The notes under the pieces are model-generated. The model ran no database searches. It was not told the DNA's origin and saw only the letters and a program-made list of their open reading frames with translations. From positions 62,001-126,000 of the forward strand of contig NZ_SNYW01000001.1 in the NCBI RefSeq assembly GCF_004363235.1: 64,000 nt of DNA, in the 5' to 3' direction. Positions within the stretch are counted from its first letter, which is position 1. Every line of letters starts with the position of its first letter. A program made the translations under genes and the position numbers. This document shows, in pieces, positions 44,538 to 55,195 of this stretch. The DNA comes from Dongia mobilis (lineage in GTDB: Bacteria > Pseudomonadota > Alphaproteobacteria > Dongiales > Dongiaceae).

Positions 44538-45305
44538 GTGCTGGGCGAGGAGGCATTCGGGCCGGTTCTGCTGCGCTCGGTCCGGCGGCTCATCGATTTC
44601 GATTTCATCATGGCCTTTGCCTATCAGGGCGACGCCCGGCCGCTGGCGCTCGGCGATACGCTGCCCGAGGCGAGCCGCGAAGTGGTGATTCGTGCCTATT
44701 GCGCGGCACCCTATGTGCTCGATCCCTTCTACCAGCGCGTGGCGGCGGGCGTGCAGCAGGGCTGCTACCGCCTGCGGGACATAGCACCCGACCGGTTCCG
44801 GCAATCGGAGTATTTCCGCAGCCATTACCGCCTTACCGGCATCCGCGAGGAAGTGGGCTTCTATTTCCCGATCGACATTTCCCGGAAAGCGGGATCACTT
44901 ACGGGGGCGCCGATGACAGGTGTCCTCTCCTTCGCGCGCTGGGAGAGCGCCCCGGCCCTCGGCCGCGGCGATATGGACCTGCTGCTGGCCCTCGCCCCGG
45001 CAGTAGGCGGACTCTGCGCGCGCCATTATGGCGCCGTGCTGCAGGCCGATCAGGCAGAGGTCCAGCGCGGCCGCGATGCGGCGCAGGTAAAGGCCGCCTA
45101 TCAGGAATTCGGCGCCGGGCATCTCTCGGAGCGGGAGCGCCAGATCGTCTCGCTCATTCTCCAGGGCCATTCCACCGGCTCGGTGGCGCATCTCCTGGAC
45201 ATCAGCCCCGGCACGGTGAAGGTGCACCGCAAAAACATCTATCGGAAATTGAATCTCTCCACCCAGGCGGAGCTGTTCGCCGCCTTCCTCAGTTTCGTGG
45301 GCTGA
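44538..45305 (+). CDS. LuxR-family regulator with N-terminal GAF-like domain
   Basis: A C-terminal LuxR helix-turn-helix (about 190-250: LSERERQIVSLILQGHSTGS, LLDISPGTVKVHRKNIYRKL) is preceded by a sensory region (FDFIMAFAYQGDARPLALGD ... TGVLSFARWESAPALGRGD) resembling GAF-type rather than acyl-homoserine-lactone domains. The annotated GTG at 44538 begins in the middle of a helix; the same frame is open back to 44400 and reads IPLTRSTQILEQWNRGLADL just upstream, which fits the family. The only well-placed Shine-Dalgarno (GGAG, 44391-44394) precedes a CTG at 44403. It stands between the dehydrogenase and the polyamine transporter operon. Confidence 0.85.
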   Translation: MLGEEAFGPVLLRSVRRLIDFDFIMAFAYQGDARPLALGDTLPEASREVVIRAYCAAPYVLDPFYQRVAAGVQQGCYRLRDIAPDRFRQSEYFRSHYRLTGIREEVGFYFPIDISRKAGSLTGAPMTGVLSFARWESAPALGRGDMDLLLALAPAVGGLCARHYGAVLQADQAEVQRGRDAAQVKAAYQEFGAGHLSERERQIVSLILQGHSTGSVAHLLDISPGTVKVHRKNIYRKLNLSTQAELFAAFLSFVG

Positions 45306-45322
45306 TTTCTGCATCCGCCCCC

Positions 45323-45338
45323 TATCACCCCGGGGATA
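45323..45338. promoter_or_regulatory. Near-palindrome with CCCCGGGG core upstream of the polyamine-binding gene
   Basis: TATCACCCCGGGGATA lies 18 bases after the LuxR stop and 113 bases before the transporter binding-protein ATG. The outer TATC/GATA bases are symmetric apart from one position. A plausible operator for the adjacent LuxR-type protein. Confidence 0.3.
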
Positions 45339-45450
45339 TCGCCAAGCGGCAAATCCTTGCGCCATGATTGCAGCCTCTGATCCTGCGGCCGCGGGACGCG
45401 ACTTCGCGCCCCGATCGGGTGGCCGCCAAAACCCGAGGGAGGTTTGGGAG

Positions 45451-46638
45451 ATGTCGAAATCCTGGTACAGCGATCTACCGAAATACTACCAGCGCCAGAT
45501 TGCGGCGATGGGCCTCGATGACGCCGGCATGAGCCGCCGCCGCATGCTCAAGGCGGCCGGTGCCGCGGCGGGTGTCGCCGCAGTTAGTGGGCTTTCCTTC
45601 GGCAAGCCGGCGCGGGCCGCCACCTCGATGAGCTATATGTGCTGGGAGGGCTACAACGACCCCCGCATCATCGATCCCTTCAACCAGGTCAACGACACCG
45701 ATATCGCCTTTGACCTCATCGTCGACTCGCCGGGCGGCTTCGCCAAGCTGCAGGCCGGCGCCTCGCGCGAGGTCGATCTGGTTTCATCCGACATGCCCTG
45801 GATCACCCGCATGGGCCCGGCCGGCATCGCCATGGAACTCAACCCCGACGACTATGCCGACGTCTATGCCAGCTTCTACGACCAGTTCAAGCCGCCTTTC
45901 GAGCCCCTGCTGCATGACGGCAAGACCATCGGCGTCGCCACGCGCTGGGGCTGGGTCGGTCCCTGCGTCAACACCGACATGACCGATCCTGACGAGTGGA
46001 AGTCCTATGACCCGGTCTTCGACGCCAAGAACAAGGACAAGGTCTGCGTCATGGATTGGGGCGACTGGCCGATCCTGCCCATGGCGCTGCATGCCGGCAT
46101 CGATCCCTATCAGGAGCTGGATGCCGCGCAGCTCGAGGAAATACGCAAAGTGCTGCGCGCCATGTTCAAGAACACCCGTACCCTGGTGGCCGATCTGACC
46201 CAGGCGCAGAAAGGCCTGCTGGACGGTTCGCTGGTGGGTTGCATCGGCGCCGGTTCCTATCTTACCTCGGCGGTCCGCAAGCAGGGCCACAAGAACATCG
46301 TCGGCCTGGTGCCCGATCCGAAGAACGGCCTCAAGCAGGGCATCATCTGGGTCGAGGCCACCGCGATCCTCAAGGAGACCGACCAGCCCGAACTGGCGCA
46401 GAAGCTCCTGAAGCATGTGGTCTCGAAGGAATCCGGCCACATCCTCTCGCTGCTGGACACCACCTGCAACGTGGTGACCAACAAGGCGGTGGAGGAACTC
46501 TATACCCAGGAGGAGAAGGACATCCTCCAGGTCGATTACATGTGGCATGCCTGGGATAATTCCCAGATGCACCGCATCGCCCCCAATATCGACGAGATGC
46601 TGGCGATCTGGCAGGAAGAACTGGCCAACGCCGGCTAA
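45451..46638 (+). CDS. Polyamine-type ABC transporter substrate-binding protein with Tat signal
   Basis: A 395-residue periplasmic solute-binding protein of the spermidine/putrescine (PotD/PotF) group. It carries a twin-arginine signal (SRRRMLKAAGAAAGVAAVSG, after about 30 leading residues), then the conserved MCWEGYNDPRIIDPFNQ start of the mature protein. VDLVSSDMPWITRMG and the GWVGPCVNTDMTDPDEWKSY and VWVEAT-type strands fit. Ligand is inferred from the adjacent potABC-like genes; other amines are possible. GGGAG precedes ATG 45451. A repeat pair separates it from the ATPase gene. Confidence 0.88.
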   Translation: MSKSWYSDLPKYYQRQIAAMGLDDAGMSRRRMLKAAGAAAGVAAVSGLSFGKPARAATSMSYMCWEGYNDPRIIDPFNQVNDTDIAFDLIVDSPGGFAKLQAGASREVDLVSSDMPWITRMGPAGIAMELNPDDYADVYASFYDQFKPPFEPLLHDGKTIGVATRWGWVGPCVNTDMTDPDEWKSYDPVFDAKNKDKVCVMDWGDWPILPMALHAGIDPYQELDAAQLEEIRKVLRAMFKNTRTLVADLTQAQKGLLDGSLVGCIGAGSYLTSAVRKQGHKNIVGLVPDPKNGLKQGIIWVEATAILKETDQPELAQKLLKHVVSKESGHILSLLDTTCNVVTNKAVEELYTQEEKDILQVDYMWHAWDNSQMHRIAPNIDEMLAIWQEELANAG

Positions 46639-46732
46639 GCGGTCGCTATACATCGCCTCCGCGACCCCGGCAGAACACGCTTGTCCGGCTGGGGTCCGGG
46701 GGTGAATATCTTTTGAGAATTTTTTATCTAGC

Positions 46733-46823
46733 TGTCATGGCCCGCGAAGGCGGGCCATCCACGAGTTCATTCGATACTGAAGAAAGTAACTTTTGGATTC
46801 CCCGCCTGAAGCGGGGGATGACA
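46733..46823. repeat. Inverted pair of palindromic repeat units
   Basis: Unit 1 (46733-46761) is TGTCATGGCCCGC...GCGGGCCATCCA; unit 2 (46794-46823) is TGGATTCCCCGC...GCGGGGGATGACA. They are the same element in opposite orientation around 32 bases of unique sequence. This TGTCAT/ATCCA mosaic is a known type of alphaproteobacterial dispersed repeat. It lies in the 214-base gap between the binding protein and ATPase genes. Confidence 0.8.
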
Positions 46824-46852
46824 CGGTAAAGCGACATCGGAAAATCTGACGC

Positions 46853-47958
<1,106 letters not shown>

Positions 47959-47962
<4 letters not shown>

Positions 47963-48831
47963 GCGCCGTGATCGACCGGTCCTGGCGCGATCCGGAATTG
48001 CTGGCGAAGGCCCTGCCGGCCGTGCTGCTGCAGACCACCTGCTTCCTGGCGCCGCTGCTGATGACCATTGCGCTCACTTTCCAGCGCACGCGCGACTTCC
48101 AGCTCAACTGGACCTGGTCGCTCTATACCTGGACCGATGTCTTCACCAAGCCGCATTACTGGACCATCCTGGGGCACACGCTGTTCATGGCGATCCTCTG
48201 CGTGGCGCTGTGCCTGGCCATCGCCTTTCCCGTGGCCTATGCCCTGGCGACCAGGCTGCGTTCCTTCCAGAACCATGTGAAGGTGCTGATCACCTTCGCA
48301 TTCCTGACCGATGCGACGCTGAAGACCTTCGGTTGGGTCCTCTTCCTCGACAAGAACGGCGCCGCCAACTACCTGGCGCAGGGGCTGGGCTTCGAGGGTG
48401 AGCTGGTCAATATCCTGTTCACTGATTGGGCGACCATGCTGGGCATGGTCTACAACCTGCTGGCCTTCGCCATCTTCACCATCTACCTCTCGATCGACGA
48501 GATCGACCGCTCGCTCATACTCGCGGCCTATGATGCCGGCGCCTCGAAATTCCGCGCCTTCTGGGAGGTGACCCTGCCGCTGGCGCGGCCCGGCATCTGG
48601 GCGGGCGCCGTGCTGATCTTCCTCCTGGCAGTGGGTGTGTTCCTCGAGCCCAAGGTGCTGGGTGGCGGCAAGTCGCCGATGTCGGCCGAGCTGATCCGCC
48701 AGACCTTCGAGACGCGGGTGAACTGGCCGCTGGGGGCGGCGCTGACTATGGTGCTGATGACGGTCGCGGTCTTCGTCGTGCTGCTGTTCAACCGGGTCTA
48801 CAGCCTGAAGCGTCACATGGGGCCGGCTTGA
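47959..48831 (+). CDS. potB: Polyamine ABC transporter permease (PotB-like)
   Basis: A 290-residue inner-membrane permease with about six helices. The EAA cytoplasmic-loop motif is DRSLILAAYDAGASKFRAFWEVTLPLARPGIWAG near 175-210, which contacts the ATPase. Hydrophobic segments include LLMTIALTFQ near the N-terminus, FMAILCVALCLAIAFPVAYAL and VLIFLLAVGVFLEPKVLGG. Overlaps potA by 4 bases and the potC ATG at TGATG. Confidence 0.94.
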
Positions 48832-49661
48832 TGGCGTATCCTTCGGTCAAACCCTGGCTCAATGCCGCCGCCGAGGCGCGGCTTGCCAATCTGATCCTCT
48901 ATGGGTCGGTGGCGCTGGTGCTGGTCTTCTTCTATGTCCCGATCTTCACCCTGATCGCCTTCTCGTTCCAGGAAGGGCGCTTCCTGACGCTGCCCTTCGA
49001 GGGTTTCTCGCTGCGCTGGTATGGCGAATTGTTCCGCAACAGCAATGCCGCCAATGCGCTGTGGAACTCGACCCTGATCGCGCTCTTTGCCATGGTCTTT
49101 GCGACGCTGATCGGCACACTCGCCGCCATCGTCGCCGTGCGCTATCGCTTCCGCTTGCGCATTCCCTTCACCGGCCTTGCCGCGGCGCCGCTGGCCTTCC
49201 CGCAATTGCTGCTGGGCATCGTGCTGCTGCTGTGGTTCTCGGTGCTGGGGCGGCAGTTCAACTTCAATACCGGCCTTGTCACCGCCATCATCGGCCATGT
49301 CGTCTATATCGCCCCCTTCGCCATGGTGATCGTGGCGGTGCAGGTGTTCAATTTCGACGCCACGCTGGAGGATGCCGCCCGGGATTGCGGCGCTTCCACC
49401 TGGGAGGTCTATCGCTACGTCACCCTGCCGCTGCTCTGGCCCGGCATCTTTTCGGCGGCGATCTTCTCCTTCCTGCTGTCCTGGGGCAATTTCTACCTGA
49501 CCTACAGCCTCGCCGGCTCGACCCGGACACTGCCCACCTTCGTCTTCTCGGGCATCGCCACCGGTTCCTCGCCGCTTTATCCTGCCATCGCCACCGTGGT
49601 CTTCATTCCCGGCATCCTGCTGGTCATCCTGGCCGACCGGATGCGGCGCAAGGCAGCGTAG
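48831..49661 (+). CDS. potC: Polyamine ABC transporter permease (PotC-like)
   Basis: A 276-residue permease pairing with the PotB-like subunit. Membrane helices include LILYGSVALVLVFFYVPIFTL, STLIALFAMVFATLIGTLAA and LAFPQLLLGIVLLLW; the EAA loop is DATLEDAARDCGASTWEVYRYVTLPLLWPGIFSA. The ATG at 48831 overlaps the potB stop (TGATG); a TTG at 48828 is less likely. The ABC genes end here; no terminator is evident before the ASCH-like gene 9 bases on. Confidence 0.94.
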   Translation: MAYPSVKPWLNAAAEARLANLILYGSVALVLVFFYVPIFTLIAFSFQEGRFLTLPFEGFSLRWYGELFRNSNAANALWNSTLIALFAMVFATLIGTLAAIVAVRYRFRLRIPFTGLAAAPLAFPQLLLGIVLLLWFSVLGRQFNFNTGLVTAIIGHVVYIAPFAMVIVAVQVFNFDATLEDAARDCGASTWEVYRYVTLPLLWPGIFSAAIFSFLLSWGNFYLTYSLAGSTRTLPTFVFSGIATGSSPLYPAIATVVFIPGILLVILADRMRRKAA

Positions 49662-49670
49662 AACACCCCA

Positions 49671-50234
49671 ATGCTTTTCAAGCGCGCCGCGCTGGAAGGC
49701 ATCAAGGCAGGCAGGATCACGCTCGCCTTCCGGCGCTGGCGGAAGCCGGGCGCCAAAGCGGGCGGCGAGATCATGACGGCGCTAGGGCGCGTGCAGGTCA
49801 CCGCCATCGAGGAGACCACGCTGGCGGCATTGACGCCCCGTGACGCGGCGCGCGCCGGTTTTGACAGCCTCGCCGCATTGAAATCCGAACTCGGCGAACG
49901 CGAGGGAACGCTCTACCGAATCGGGCTGGCCTATGCCGGCGCCGATCCGCGCGTGGCCCTGCGCATGGACAATGACCTGGATGGGGCGACACTGGCCGCC
50001 ATCCTGGCAAAGCTCGCGCGCCTCTCCTGGGCGCTGGACCACCTGGAGCGGATCGCGCGCCGACCGGGCATTCGCGCCGCCGAACTTGCTGCGGCAGCCG
50101 GGCTCGGCACGCAACCCTTCAAGCTGCGCATCCGCCGCCTCAAATCCCTCGGCCTCACCGAAAGCCTGGAGGTCGGCTACCGGCTGTCGCCACGGGGCAA
50201 ATTGGTGCTGGAGGCCCTGAAAAATCAGGGTTGA
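49671..50234 (+). CDS. ASCH-like domain plus winged-helix protein of unknown function
   Basis: A 187-residue cytoplasmic protein. The N-terminal part ([25 protein letters not shown], then [20 protein letters not shown] and a [20 protein letters not shown] segment) has the look of an ASCH/PUA-like beta barrel that binds RNA or nucleotides. The C-terminal part (about 110-185) is a helix-turn-helix ([34 protein letters not shown], then [12 protein letters not shown]). The combination suggests a nucleic-acid-binding regulator. It follows potC by 9 bases and precedes mutS by 46. Confidence 0.6.
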   Translation: MLFKRAALEGIKAGRITLAFRRWRKPGAKAGGEIMTALGRVQVTAIEETTLAALTPRDAARAGFDSLAALKSELGEREGTLYRIGLAYAGADPRVALRMDNDLDGATLAAILAKLARLSWALDHLERIARRPGIRAAELAAAAGLGTQPFKLRIRRLKSLGLTESLEVGYRLSPRGKLVLEALKNQG

Positions 50235-50280
50235 TCGTCACGTCTGGCGAATCCCCTTGTCGGGTGCTAAGCCTGCCGCC

Positions 50281-52965
50281 ATGGATCATGCTGCGACAAT
50301 CGATACGCCAAGCCAGGATATCCCCGCCTGGGCCAAGGAGGCGCCGGACGCGACGCCGATGATGGCGCAATACCTGGCGGCGAAACGCCAGCATCCGGAT
50401 GCGCTGCTGTTCTACCGCATGGGCGATTTCTACGAGATGTTCTTCGAGGATGCGGTGGCCGCCGCCGCCGCCCTCGACATCGCCCTCACCAAGCGCGGGC
50501 GTCATGCCGGCGAAGACATCCCGATGTGCGGCGTCCCGGTGCATGCCCATGACGCCTATATGTCGAAACTGGTGCGCCAGGGTTTCAAGGTCGCCGTCTG
50601 CGAGCAGATGGAGGACCCGGCGGAAGCGAAGAAGCGCGGCTCGAAGGCGGTGGTCAGGCGCGACGTCACCCGCATCGTCACCCCCGGCACGCTGACAGAG
50701 GATTCGCTGCTGGAAGCGAGGCGGCATAACTACCTTGCTGCCCTGGCGGAGGCGGGTGGCGCGCTGGGCCTCGCCTGGGTCGACATCTCGACCGGAAGTT
50801 TCTGCGTACAGAAGGCGGCCGAGCGCGATCTGGCCGCGATCCTCGCCCGCCTCGATCCCACCGAGATCCTGCTGCCGGACCGGCTGCTGGCGCGGGAGGC
50901 GCTGGTCGAGCTCCTGGCCGACTACAGGAAGCGCCTCTCGCCGCTGCCTTCCGCGCGCTTCGACAGCGAGAATGCGGGCAAGCGCCTCACCCAATTCCTC
51001 GGCACCGCGACGCTCGACGCCTTCGGCAGCTTTTCCCGCGCCGAGGTGGCGGCAATGGGGGCCGTCCTCGATTACGTCGAACTGACCCAGCAGGGCCGCG
51101 TCCCGCGCCTCTCGACGCCATCCCAAGTGCTGGATGGCACGCTGATGGAGATTGATGCCGCGACAAGGCGCAATCTCGAGCTTTCGCGCAATCTGGCCGG
51201 CGAACGCGCCGATACCCTGCTGGTCACCCTCGACCGCAGCCTGACCGGCGGCGGCGGGAGGCTGCTGGGCGATTGGCTGGCGGCACCGCTGACCGATCGC
51301 GCCGCCATCAATGCGCGCCTCGATTTCGTGGCGCGCCTCGCGGAGGAGGACCGAGCCCGCGCCGATCTCCGCGACATGTTGCGCCGGGTGCCCGATCTCG
51401 AACGCGCGCTTTCGCGCCTCACCGCCGGGCGCGGCGGCCCGCGCGATCTTGCCGCCATTCGCGACGGCCTCGCTGCCACGGCAGATTTCAGCGCCCGTAT
51501 CGGCCGTCTAGCCGCACCCTTGCCCGACCTGCTGCTGCGGGCCGTCGCCGATCTCGGTCAGCATGCCGAGCCGGTGGCGCGGCTTGCTCGCGCGCTCAAG
51601 GCGGAGCTGCCGCACCTTACCCGCGATGGCGGCTTCATCGCCCCCGGCTATCTTGCTGAACTCGACGAATTGCGCAGCCTGCGGGAGGATTCCCGCTCGC
51701 TCGTCCTGGCGCTGGAAACGCGCCTCAAGGACGAAACCGGCATCGCCACCCTGAAGATCCGCCACAACAACGTCATCGGCTATTACATCGAGGTGACGCC
51801 ACAGCATGCCGAAAAGCTGAAGGGCGATGCGCGCTTCATCCACCGCCAGAGCATGGCCAATGCGATGCGCTTCTCGACCGGGGAACTGGCCGAACTCGAA
51901 GGTAAGATCGTCCATGCCGCGGACCGCGCCCTCGCCCTGGAACTGAAGCTGTTCGACGATCTGGTGGCCGAGACGGTGGCGCGGGCCGAACCCGTCGCCC
52001 GGGCCGCCGCCGCGCTTGCCCTCATCGATGTCGGCTGCGCGCTGGCCGAGCGGGCGCGGGAAGGCGATTGGGTGCGCCCCGAGATCACCGGGGATACCGA
52101 TTTCGTCGTCGAAGGCGGGCGCCATCCGGTGGTCGAGGCCGCTCTCGCGCGCAGCCAGAGCGGACCCTTCGTCGCCAATGATTGCGATCTCTCCGACGAT
52201 CGGCGCCTGTGGCTGGTGACCGGCCCCAACATGGCCGGCAAATCGACCTTCCTGCGGCAGAACGCGCTCATGGCGATCCTCGCGCAGATGGGCAGTTTCG
52301 TGCCGGCCAGGCGTGCCCGGATCGGCATCGTCGACCGCCTCTTCAGCCGGGTGGGGGCGGCCGACGATCTCGCCCGCGGCCGCTCGACCTTCATGGTCGA
52401 GATGGTGGAGACGGCGGCGATCCTCAACCGCGCCACGCCGCGTTCCCTCGTCATCCTGGACGAGATCGGGCGCGGCACGGCCACCTTCGACGGCCTCTCC
52501 ATCGCCTGGGCCTGCCTCGAGCATCTCCATGAGGTGAACGGGTCGCGCGCACTCTTTGCGACGCATTACCATGAGCTCACCCATCTGTCGGCGCGCCTTC
52601 CCGCGCTGAAGCCGCATACCATGCGGGTGATGGAATGGCAGGGCGAGGTGAAGTTCCTGCACGAGATCGGGCCCGGTGCCGCCGACCGCTCCTATGGCAT
52701 CCATGTGGCCAAGCTGGCGGGGCTCCCCCCCGCCGCCATCCATCGCGCCGAGGAAGTGCTGGCAACCCTCGAGAAAGGCGACCAAGCGGGGGCCCTGGGC
52801 CGCCTCGCCGACGACCTGCCGCTTTTTTCCGTGCAGGCGCCGCCGGCATCGGCCATCGCGGCAAGTGCCGTCGAGGACGCCCTCCGGGACCTCAACCCCG
52901 ACGAGCTCACGCCGCGCGCGGCGTTGGAGCAGCTCTATCGGCTCAAGGGCCTGTTGAAGGCGTAG
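50281..52965 (+). CDS. mutS: DNA mismatch repair protein MutS
   Basis: Mismatch recognition ATPase of 894 residues. Domain I has the base-stacking Phe-x-Glu motif in [13 protein letters not shown]; the C-terminal ABC-type ATPase has Walker [19 protein letters not shown], the signature region [13 protein letters not shown], Walker [18 protein letters not shown] and the dimer helix near [12 protein letters not shown]. Length and order are normal. The ATG at 50281 (MDHAATID) is preferred to a TTG at 50257, although no good Shine-Dalgarno precedes it. No mutL in the window. Confidence 0.97.
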   Translation: MDHAATIDTPSQDIPAWAKEAPDATPMMAQYLAAKRQHPDALLFYRMGDFYEMFFEDAVAAAAALDIALTKRGRHAGEDIPMCGVPVHAHDAYMSKLVRQGFKVAVCEQMEDPAEAKKRGSKAVVRRDVTRIVTPGTLTEDSLLEARRHNYLAALAEAGGALGLAWVDISTGSFCVQKAAERDLAAILARLDPTEILLPDRLLAREALVELLADYRKRLSPLPSARFDSENAGKRLTQFLGTATLDAFGSFSRAEVAAMGAVLDYVELTQQGRVPRLSTPSQVLDGTLMEIDAATRRNLELSRNLAGERADTLLVTLDRSLTGGGGRLLGDWLAAPLTDRAAINARLDFVARLAEEDRARADLRDMLRRVPDLERALSRLTAGRGGPRDLAAIRDGLAATADFSARIGRLAAPLPDLLLRAVADLGQHAEPVARLARALKAELPHLTRDGGFIAPGYLAELDELRSLREDSRSLVLALETRLKDETGIATLKIRHNNVIGYYIEVTPQHAEKLKGDARFIHRQSMANAMRFSTGELAELEGKIVHAADRALALELKLFDDLVAETVARAEPVARAAAALALIDVGCALAERAREGDWVRPEITGDTDFVVEGGRHPVVEAALARSQSGPFVANDCDLSDDRRLWLVTGPNMAGKSTFLRQNALMAILAQMGSFVPARRARIGIVDRLFSRVGAADDLARGRSTFMVEMVETAAILNRATPRSLVILDEIGRGTATFDGLSIAWACLEHLHEVNGSRALFATHYHELTHLSARLPALKPHTMRVMEWQGEVKFLHEIGPGAADRSYGIHVAKLAGLPPAAIHRAEEVLATLEKGDQAGALGRLADDLPLFSVQAPPASAIAASAVEDALRDLNPDELTPRAALEQLYRLKGLLKA

Positions 52966-53229
52966 CTTGGCATTATTACCATTGAATTGATGTGAATATC
53001 CCTGGAGCTGGGTGCGAAGCCAGATTGCGCCTGTGCGTTCTGCGGGCTGGAAAAAAATATATATTTTACATCGTGTTACCTCAGATCGAGGCATGCAGGA
53101 GGCGATCGTCTTGTTAGAAATTTCAACAACGATGCGAGTTTAAATCATCCAATTACCGAGCCAGATTGCTTGAATTCATAAGGCCAGATGAATATCAATT
53201 GTGTGAATTCTGAAATGGAGTATCACACA
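52966..53229. other. AT-rich leader region before the sulfate transporter genes
   Basis: 264 bases of distinctly lower GC than the flanks. It includes a 14-base perfect palindrome AAAATATATATTTT at 53054-53067 and several A/T-rich stretches further on (TTAGAAATTTC, GTTTAAATC). A regulatory region for sulfur-limitation control is likely; no specific site could be assigned. Confidence 0.4.
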
Positions 53230-54279
53230 ATGTCTTTGCGAAATCTGGCGCGCCTTGGCCTGGCGGCGCTGTTCCTGACCGGCCTGGTGGCGGGTGGCGT
53301 CAAGGCCAATGCGGCCGATCCGGCGGCGCCCGGTTCCCAGGGGCCAGGCGAAATCCTCAACGTCACCTATGACGTGGGGCGCGAGCTCTTTGGCGAGCTC
53401 AACCCCGTCTTCCAGAAGGCATGGCAGGAGAAGACCAGCCAACCGATCACGGTCAACCAGTCCTTCGGCGGCACCTCGAAACAGGCGCGCTCGATCCTGG
53501 AAGGGCTGCAGGCCGATACCGTCACGTTCAACCAGGTGACCGATGTCCAGATCCTGCATGACAAGGGCGGCCTCATCGCTGCCGACTGGCAGTCGAAGTT
53601 CCCGAACAAATCCTCGCCCTTCTATTCGCTGCCTTCCTTCCTGGTGCGCGCCGGCAACCCGAAGAACATCAGGGATTGGGACGATCTCATCCGCGATGAC
53701 GTGAAGGTGATCTTCCCCAACCCGAAGACCTCGGGCAATGCGCGCTACACCTATCTCGCCGCCACCGCCTATGCCTTGCGGAAGTTCGATGGCGACCAGG
53801 CGAAGGCGACCGAGTTCGTGCAGAAGATCTTCCTGAACGTGCCCGTCTTCGACGCCGGCGGCCGGGCCTCGACCACCACCTTCGTCGAGCGCGAGATCGG
53901 CGACGTCCTCATCACCTTCGAGGCCGAGGTGCAGGGCATCCGCAAGGAATTCGGCCTCGACAAGTATGACGCGGTGACGCCGAGCCTCAGCCTGCTGGCT
54001 GAATTCCCGGTGGCGGTGGTCGACCAGGTCGCCGACAAGCGCGGCAGCCGTGCGGTGGCGACGGCCTATCTCGATTTCCTCTACAGCAAGGCGGCGCAGG
54101 AGATCATCGCCGCCCATGCCTATCGCGTGAACGACGCCGCCATCCTTGCTACCCATGCCACGAACTTTCCGCCGGTCGAACTGGTGACGGTCGAGGACGT
54201 GTTCGGCGGCTGGGACAAGGTTGCGGCCGAGCATTTCGCCAGCGGCGGCCTCCTCGACCAGGCCTTCGTGAACCAGTAA
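53230..54279 (+). CDS. sbp: Sulfate/thiosulfate ABC transporter substrate-binding protein
   Basis: A 349-residue periplasmic binding protein of the Sbp/CysP group. A Sec signal peptide (RLGLAALFLTGLVAGG, cleavage after KANA) precedes NVTYDVGRELFGELN and the sulfate-binding loop FGGTSKQARSILEGLQADTVTF; further family motifs are FPNPKTSGNARYTYLAA and TFEAEVQGI. GGAG lies 9 bases upstream of ATG 53230; the ORF to 53188 is not signal-like. It is followed by the two permease genes cysT and cysW. Confidence 0.95.
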   Translation: MSLRNLARLGLAALFLTGLVAGGVKANAADPAAPGSQGPGEILNVTYDVGRELFGELNPVFQKAWQEKTSQPITVNQSFGGTSKQARSILEGLQADTVTFNQVTDVQILHDKGGLIAADWQSKFPNKSSPFYSLPSFLVRAGNPKNIRDWDDLIRDDVKVIFPNPKTSGNARYTYLAATAYALRKFDGDQAKATEFVQKIFLNVPVFDAGGRASTTTFVEREIGDVLITFEAEVQGIRKEFGLDKYDAVTPSLSLLAEFPVAVVDQVADKRGSRAVATAYLDFLYSKAAQEIIAAHAYRVNDAAILATHATNFPPVELVTVEDVFGGWDKVAAEHFASGGLLDQAFVNQ

Positions 54280-54289
54280 TGACGCCGGC

Positions 54290-55195
54290 ATGACTGGCTT
54301 CGCACAGGCGTCGTCGGCCGTGCCGCCTGCGGTCTTTCCACCCGCGGGCGGCGGGCGGCGACGCTCCCCTTTCAGGCGCCGGGTGATTCCGGGCTTCGGC
54401 CTCACCATGGGCCTGACCCTGGCCTATCTCACCATCATCGTGCTGCTGCCGATCCTGGCGCTGATCCTGAAGGCGGCCGGCCTCACTTTGGCCGAATACT
54501 GGGCGATCGTTGCCTCGCCCCGCGCCGTCGCCACCTACCGGCTGACCCTGAGCTCGGCGCTCTATGCGACCGCGATCAATGCCGTGATCGGCCTGCTGCT
54601 GGCCTGGGTGCTGGTGAACTACGATTTTCCGGGCCGCCGCCTGCTCGACGGTTTCGTCGACCTGCCCTTTGCCCTGCCGACGGCGGTGGCCGGCATCAGC
54701 CTCACCGCACTTCTCGCGCCCAATGGCTGGATCGGCCAGCTGGCGGCACCCTTCGGCATCAAGATCGCCTATACGCAGCTGGGCATCGTCATCGCGATGA
54801 TCTTCACCTCGATCCCCTTCGTCGTGCGCACGGTGCAGCCGGTGCTGGAGGACATGGATCCGGAGGCGGAAGAGGCCGCGATCATGCTGGGGGCGAGCGA
54901 CTGGCAGGTTTTCGCCCGGGTGATCTTTCCCACCATCCTGCCGGCCTTCCTGGCGGGTTCGGCGCTCTCCTTCGCGCGCTGCCTCGGCGAGTTCGGCGCC
55001 ATCATCTTCATCGCCGGCAACCTGCCGATGCAAACCGAGATCACGGCCTTGCTCGCCGTCATTCGGGTCGAGGAATTCGAGTACGAGGCGGCGGCGGCGC
55101 TGGCCTCGGTGATGCTGGCCGCCGCCTTCGTCATGCTGTTCGTCAGCAACGGCGTGCAGCTCTGGCATCTCCGCTATGTGCGGGGCAGCCGGTGA
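54290..55195 (+). CDS. cysT: Sulfate/thiosulfate ABC transporter permease CysT (CysU)
   Basis: A 301-residue permease subunit. About six membrane helices (TLAYLTIIVLLPILALIL, SALYATAINAVIGLLLAWVL and LGIVIAMIFTSIPFVVRTV among them) and the EAA loop DPEAEEAAIMLGASDWQVFARVIFPTILPAFLAG near 185-215. A proline- and arginine-rich cytoplasmic N-terminus of about 25 residues (VPPAVFPPAGGGRRRSPFR) is longer than usual. Overlaps cysW by 4 bases. Confidence 0.95.
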   Translation: MTGFAQASSAVPPAVFPPAGGGRRRSPFRRRVIPGFGLTMGLTLAYLTIIVLLPILALILKAAGLTLAEYWAIVASPRAVATYRLTLSSALYATAINAVIGLLLAWVLVNYDFPGRRLLDGFVDLPFALPTAVAGISLTALLAPNGWIGQLAAPFGIKIAYTQLGIVIAMIFTSIPFVVRTVQPVLEDMDPEAEEAAIMLGASDWQVFARVIFPTILPAFLAGSALSFARCLGEFGAIIFIAGNLPMQTEITALLAVIRVEEFEYEAAAALASVMLAAAFVMLFVSNGVQLWHLRYVRGSR

